From assembly GCF_023238205.1 (NCBI RefSeq), contig NZ_CP096659.1, positions 248,001 to 312,000 on the forward strand: a DNA stretch of 64,000 nt, written 5' to 3'. The notes under the pieces were generated by a model, which was given only the letters and a program-made list of their open reading frames with translations, had not been told where the DNA came from and searched no databases. Below are positions 60,430 through 64,000 of the stretch, in pieces. Source of the DNA: Halorussus limi. GTDB taxonomy: Archaea; Halobacteriota; Halobacteria; Halobacteriales; Haladaptataceae. Position numbers and translations under genes: made by a program. Each line of letters begins with the position of its first letter. Position 1 is the first letter of the stretch.

Positions 60430-61131
60430 ATGAAGCCGACGTTCGTCCTCCTCTTCGCCGCGGTGGGACTGGCCTGCGTAACCGGAGCGGCGGTGGCCGA
60501 CGCCGACCACTCCGCGCGACCCGCGACCGACGCCGAACACCCCGACTGGCCGGGCGGGGAGACGACGAACCAGAGCGACGACGCGGACGACAGCGCGAAT
60601 GACGGTACGCCGGACGGCGACGCGACGACCGGTCTCTCGCCGGGCCAGCAACTCACCGGCGCGGTCGGCGCGCAGGGCGCGTCCGTTCAGGGAGAACTCC
60701 TGAACCGGTCGCTGTCGGCGCGACTGTCGAACGCGACGACACCCGCAGAGCGCGCCGAGGTGATCGCCGACGAGACCGAGTCGATGGCCGCGTACCTCGA
60801 CGGACTCGAAGGCGTCCGGGAGAACCTCACCGAGTCGTGGGAGACCGACGAACTCTCCGAGGGCGAGTACCGGGCCGCGCTCACCGAGTTCGTCGTCCGC
60901 GCCCGGACCGTCGAGCGCAGGGCCAACCGGACCGCGCGGGCGGCCGAGAACCTGTCGGAATCGACGCGCCGCATCTACGGCGTCAACACGACGCGCATCT
61001 GGAACCTCAGCGAGCGAGCGCACGCGCTCTACCAGTTCGAGAACGCTATCGGGCGCGAGGTCGTCAACGAGACGCTCGACAACGGGAGCGACCGCCGCAG
61101 GTTCCCTATCGCGGACGACCGGTCGGTCTGA
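60430..61131 (+). CDS. secreted or lipid-anchored helical protein (DUF7096-like)
   Basis: A 233-residue protein. The signal MKPTFVLLFAAVGLACVTGA ends in a Cys-containing segment. A low-complexity acidic linker follows (about 30-75). A helical domain comes next: VGAQGASVQGELLNRSLSAR, TPAERAEVIADETESMAAYL, SEGEYRAALTEFVVRARTVE and NRTARAAENLSESTRRIYGV. NLSERAHALYQFENAIGREV follows. The organisation matches a haloarchaeal family I recall as DUF7096. It follows the membrane-anchored HTH gene closely, as a likely signalling partner. Confidence 0.78.
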   Translation: MKPTFVLLFAAVGLACVTGAAVADADHSARPATDAEHPDWPGGETTNQSDDADDSANDGTPDGDATTGLSPGQQLTGAVGAQGASVQGELLNRSLSARLSNATTPAERAEVIADETESMAAYLDGLEGVRENLTESWETDELSEGEYRAALTEFVVRARTVERRANRTARAAENLSESTRRIYGVNTTRIWNLSERAHALYQFENAIGREVVNETLDNGSDRRRFPIADDRSV

Positions 61132-61400
61132 GGGGTCGCGGGGCGTGAGTCGTCGCCGGTCAGTCCGACACGGGCGTCCTGCCGACGCTCCGACCTGGTC
61201 GGGCGAGCGGCGGGCGCTCGCTCTGACGCGTCCGGGTCCGGTGTAGAGCTTTGCTGTACGGAAGTCGTTCGAGTACGGATAGATTTTCGCGTCCGAAGCA
61301 GGACGCAACGCCCTCCGGGCGTCAGGTCGGGTCTGCGGGGCGTAAGAGAATCCGTACGCGACGGGAAAACCCCCAGACCGCTCGGTCCCTCGAACCGCTC

Positions 61401-63134
61401 TCAGTAAGGGAAGATTTCGAAGCCCTGCGGCAGAACGAACCCGAGCAGTAGGAAGAGACTCCCCGCGATAGTCGCGGTGATGACCGCGTAGGGAATCTGG
61501 GTCCGGACGTGGACGAGGTGGTCGCTCCCGGCGGTCGAGGACGCGAGTACCGTCGTGTCCGAGATGGGCGAGGCGTGGTCGCCGAAGATGCCGCCGCTGA
61601 ACACCGCGCCGAGAACGAGCGGCAGGTTCGCGCCGGTCGTGAACGCCACCGGAATGGCGATGGGGAACATGATGCCGTAGGTGGACCACGAACTCCCGTC
61701 GGCGAAACTGATGCTCGCGGTGGTGAGGAACACGAGCAGGGGAATCACCGCGGACGGGACGCCTCGGAACCAGTCGGTGACGAAGTTCGAGATGCCCAGC
61801 ACGGTGACGCTGTTCTGGATGGACGACGCGAGCATCAGGATGAGCGCCGCGAGGAAGATGCCCTTGAAGCCGTGGACCATCGCGTCGGTCGCGTCGTCGT
61901 TGCTCGGGATGTCGCCGCGCAGGCGGTAGAGGACCGCCGCGACGACCAGCGCCGCCGTCGCCGCGAGTCCCAACTTGACGCCGCCGATGTTGAACGCCCA
62001 CTCGCCCGCGGGCGGGAGCATGAGCTGGTAACCCCCGAGCGCGAACAGCAGGTTCTCGGGTTCGCCGGGCACGTGAACCACGGGACTCCCGCGCCAGAAC
62101 ATCGCGCCGAGACCGACCGCTATCATCACCGCGACCGGCACCGCGAAGTTCCGCCAGTCGGGCGTCGCGGCGTCGGCCATCTCGTAGCGGTCCATCTCCT
62201 CGGATATCATCGGGTCGTGGTCCTCGCCGACGACGCCGTCCCCGGCGCGAGCGCGTTCCTCCTCGCGCTTCATCCCGAGGATGTTCGGGAAGACCTGCCA
62301 CGCGACCAGCGCGGCGATGATGAGCGCGACCCACGAGTAGAACCCGAAGAAGAGGCTGTTGAAGAACAGCGGCCAGATTTCGGCCGTGACCGCGGTCGGG
62401 CCGTCGCTCCCGGCCGTCACGAACCCGCTCATCGCCTGCGGAAGCACGTCCTGACTCGCGGCGGACTCGAGCCCCGCGCCGATGAAGCCGATGAGCGCCG
62501 CGCCCCACGTCGAGTAGAACGCGAGGCGCGCGGCCGGACTCCCCGCCGAGTCCACGTAGTAGGCCAACTTCGCCCGCGAGACGTTGTACTTGTCGGTCAG
62601 CGGACGCATCATCGACCCGACCACCAGACAGTTGAAGTAGTCGTCGATGTGGACCGCGATTCCCGCGATGTAGGCCGCCTTCTCGGCGTCCGCCGGGGAG
62701 TCGGCCCACTCGGCGAGCGCTTCGAGGACGCCCTGAATCGCGCCCGCCCGAATCATCAGGCCTATCATCCCGCCGATGGCGAAGATGGCGAGCAGGACGT
62801 TCTCGACGTACCACGCGGAACTGAACAGCGGTGCGGTGGCGACGAGCGTCGGAATCAGTTTCAGGCCGAACAGCGCGCCGAGGAGGTTTCCTGTCGTGAC
62901 CGGACCGACCGTCAACCACGGGGTTTGTACCTGCGAGACGAGCACTTGACCCACCATGTCCGGCGGCACGCCGACCGCGGCCGCGCCCGGTTTCAGCGCG
63001 CCGTAAATCGGGCCGGCGCTCGCTACGCCGACGAACAGGCCGATGAGCGCGTCTCGGGTCGTCCACGCCAGCGTGATGGCGAGAATCGCTGGGACGAGCG
63101 ACCAGACGCCGGCGTCGATGCTTTCGAGAGCCAT
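61401..63134 (-). CDS. NhaC-family Na+/H+ antiporter
   Basis: A 577-residue membrane transporter with about 12-13 hydrophobic segments. VWSLVPAILAITLAWTTRDA and GLFVGVASAGPIYGALKPG near the N-terminus, then NVLLAIFAIGGMIGLMIRAG, SPADAEKAAYIAGIAVHIDD (with DDYFNCLVVGSMMRPLTDKY), FADGSSWSTYGIMFPIAIPV and GGIFGDHASPISDTTVLASS. The last segments match the NhaC family consensus with FGDHASPISDTT. Start: ATG 63134 (MALESIDAGVW). Substrate could be Na+/H+ or an organic ion; some haloarchaeal members transport other cations. Confidence 0.92.
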   Translation of the reverse strand: MALESIDAGVWSLVPAILAITLAWTTRDALIGLFVGVASAGPIYGALKPGAAAVGVPPDMVGQVLVSQVQTPWLTVGPVTTGNLLGALFGLKLIPTLVATAPLFSSAWYVENVLLAIFAIGGMIGLMIRAGAIQGVLEALAEWADSPADAEKAAYIAGIAVHIDDYFNCLVVGSMMRPLTDKYNVSRAKLAYYVDSAGSPAARLAFYSTWGAALIGFIGAGLESAASQDVLPQAMSGFVTAGSDGPTAVTAEIWPLFFNSLFFGFYSWVALIIAALVAWQVFPNILGMKREEERARAGDGVVGEDHDPMISEEMDRYEMADAATPDWRNFAVPVAVMIAVGLGAMFWRGSPVVHVPGEPENLLFALGGYQLMLPPAGEWAFNIGGVKLGLAATAALVVAAVLYRLRGDIPSNDDATDAMVHGFKGIFLAALILMLASSIQNSVTVLGISNFVTDWFRGVPSAVIPLLVFLTTASISFADGSSWSTYGIMFPIAIPVAFTTGANLPLVLGAVFSGGIFGDHASPISDTTVLASSTAGSDHLVHVRTQIPYAVITATIAGSLFLLLGFVLPQGFEIFPY

Positions 63135-63335
63135 ACCCAATCGGTGGCAGTCGGTGCCACATATGGGTTGCGACTGAAAGAAACGCTCTGCCGTCTGAAT
63201 TTCAGGAAAACCAAGGGGTTGGCGTTTCCAGACCGGCGAGGCGTTCACGCCCCGACCGACAGCACGCACCGGAAGGGTCGCGGACCGGCAAAACGAGTTG
63301 GCCCGTCCGGTTCCGGTTCCGGTTCGACGGTTCGG

Positions 63336-64000
63336 CTACCGGTCTCGGCCCTCGACGTCGCCGATGCCGGGGATGGCGAACCGCCGTTCGACGAACGACA
63401 TCAGCTTCGACGCCGAGAGGACGAGACCGAGGTAGAGCAGCGCGGCGAACGCGTACATCGTGGTGAACTCGAACGTCTCCGACGCGATGGCGTCGGCGCG
63501 CTCGAACAGTTCGGGGACGGTGATGAACGCCGCCAGCGACGAGTACTTGATGAGGTAGACCAGTTCGTTCGACCAGCCCGGGATGGCGTAGCGAAGCCCC
63601 TGCGGGAGGACGACGTGGCGAATCCCCGCGAGTTTCGACATCCCGACGGCGCGGGCCGCGGTCAACTGCCCGGAGTCGACGCTCTCGATGGCCGCCCGGA
63701 TGTACTCCGACTGGTAGGCCGACCCGTTGATGGTGAAGCCGATGATGGCGACCCAGACGGCCTGCCCGGGGACGATGCCGACGCCGACCAGCGGGAGTTC
63801 GCGTATCCACGCCGACAGCCCCATGCCGTAGTAGAGGACGAACAGTTGGGCCAGCAGCGGCGTCCCGCGGATGAGTTCGGTGTAGGCCAGCGAGAGCCAC
63901 GCCGTCTTCTCGCCGTACACCCGCGCGACCGCGAGCGGAACCGCGAGGACGAACCCCAGCGCGATGGTGGTGACGGTCAGTACGACGGTCAGCCACGCGC
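63336..64000 (-). CDS. amino-acid ABC transporter permease (5' end outside window)
   Basis: The visible 3' part (about 221 residues) of an inner-membrane permease of the polar amino-acid uptake type. TTIALGFVLAVPLAVARVYG begins at the right edge. SLAYTELIRGTPLLAQLFVL, YYGMGLSAWIRELPLVGVGI, AIIGFTINGSAYQSEYIRAA and AARAVGMSKLAGIRHVVLPQ (the EAA loop that contacts the ATPase) follow. The C-terminal helix is AFAALLYLGLVLSASKLMSF. The N-terminus lies beyond 64000. The cognate binding protein and ATPase are not visible here. Confidence 0.92.
   Translation of the reverse strand, partial: AWLTVVLTVTTIALGFVLAVPLAVARVYGEKTAWLSLAYTELIRGTPLLAQLFVLYYGMGLSAWIRELPLVGVGIVPGQAVWVAIIGFTINGSAYQSEYIRAAIESVDSGQLTAARAVGMSKLAGIRHVVLPQGLRYAIPGWSNELVYLIKYSSLAAFITVPELFERADAIASETFEFTTMYAFAALLYLGLVLSASKLMSFVERRFAIPGIGDVEGRDR

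Noticed and set aside
60424-63162. A 912-codon open frame on the minus strand overlapping the DUF7096 and NhaC regions
   Set aside because: It is an Arg/Gly-rich frame opposite or out of phase with two clear genes; long spurious frames are common in GC-rich haloarchaeal DNA.

Overview
The window is a GC-rich chromosomal segment from a haloarchaeon (class Halobacteria). Predicted proteins are strongly acidic (Asp/Glu-rich, Lys-poor), secreted proteins carry twin-arginine (Tat) signals, several starts look leaderless behind A/T-rich box A elements, and the information-processing genes are archaeal (Orc1/Cdc6, RFC large subunit, LSm, L37e, MBF1, proteasome alpha and beta, PduO-type adenosyltransferase). 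It looks like an ordinary chromosome with a few AT-rich accessory patches. I cannot assign a genus safely. The left end cuts a Gfo/Idh/MocA oxidoreductase and the right end cuts an amino-acid ABC permease.

Layout. 1-9.5 kb: sugar oxidoreductase and isomerase, MBF1, an HTH/DICT pair, thioesterase, tRNA-Leu(GAG), DUF420 membrane protein, a zincin-like protein, DUF1989 and YqcI/YcgG proteins. 9.5-17.5 kb is information processing: purF, the lsm-rpl37e pair, a Dna2-like nuclease-helicase, two zinc micro-proteins, and orc1 with an 800-bp repeat-bearing non-coding region that I read as a candidate replication origin. 17.6-21.6 kb: DUF2342 metalloprotease-like protein, small conserved genes, cobalamin adenosyltransferase, glutaredoxin, a zinc micro-protein. 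21.7-24.8 kb: the strongest candidate for an undescribed system, a FilR1-type regulator divergent from two paralogous Tat-exported proteins that flank a small membrane protein, with AT-rich intergenic DNA. 25-33.4 kb: thrS, a methyltransferase-like gene, a CheY-like receiver, the complete glycine cleavage set gcvT-gcvH-gcvPA-gcvPB, and an AbrB-type protein. 33.7-37.9 kb: a second accessory-looking locus with a DUF7504-like protein, a 44-residue hydrophobic peptide and a CHAT caspase-like protease whose 3' end has an abrupt AT-rich composition. 38-48.3 kb: CPA1 antiporter, secreted subtilase, NYN protein, TatD-like hydrolase, DUF2150, a large pilin-like surface protein and HMG-CoA synthase. 48.5-58.6 kb: DUF7351-type regulator, an adjacent proteasome alpha-beta pair with an 18-bp perfect palindrome upstream, an XRE regulator, acetyltransferases, a frameshifted membrane gene, an amidohydrolase and rfcL. 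58.6-64 kb: HalOD1 protein, a membrane-anchored HTH protein with a DUF7096 partner, an NhaC-type antiporter and the truncated ABC permease.

How the genes work together. Orc1, RFC-L (C-terminal PIP box) and the Dna2-like enzyme belong to replication and repair. The four Gcv proteins form one pathway in two blocks on one strand. psmB and psmA overlap by one base and would form a 20S core. HMG-CoA synthase feeds the mevalonate route to archaeal lipids. Product names rest on sequence motifs and family memory; no database search was possible. DUF numbers of small haloarchaeal families are recalled, not verified.
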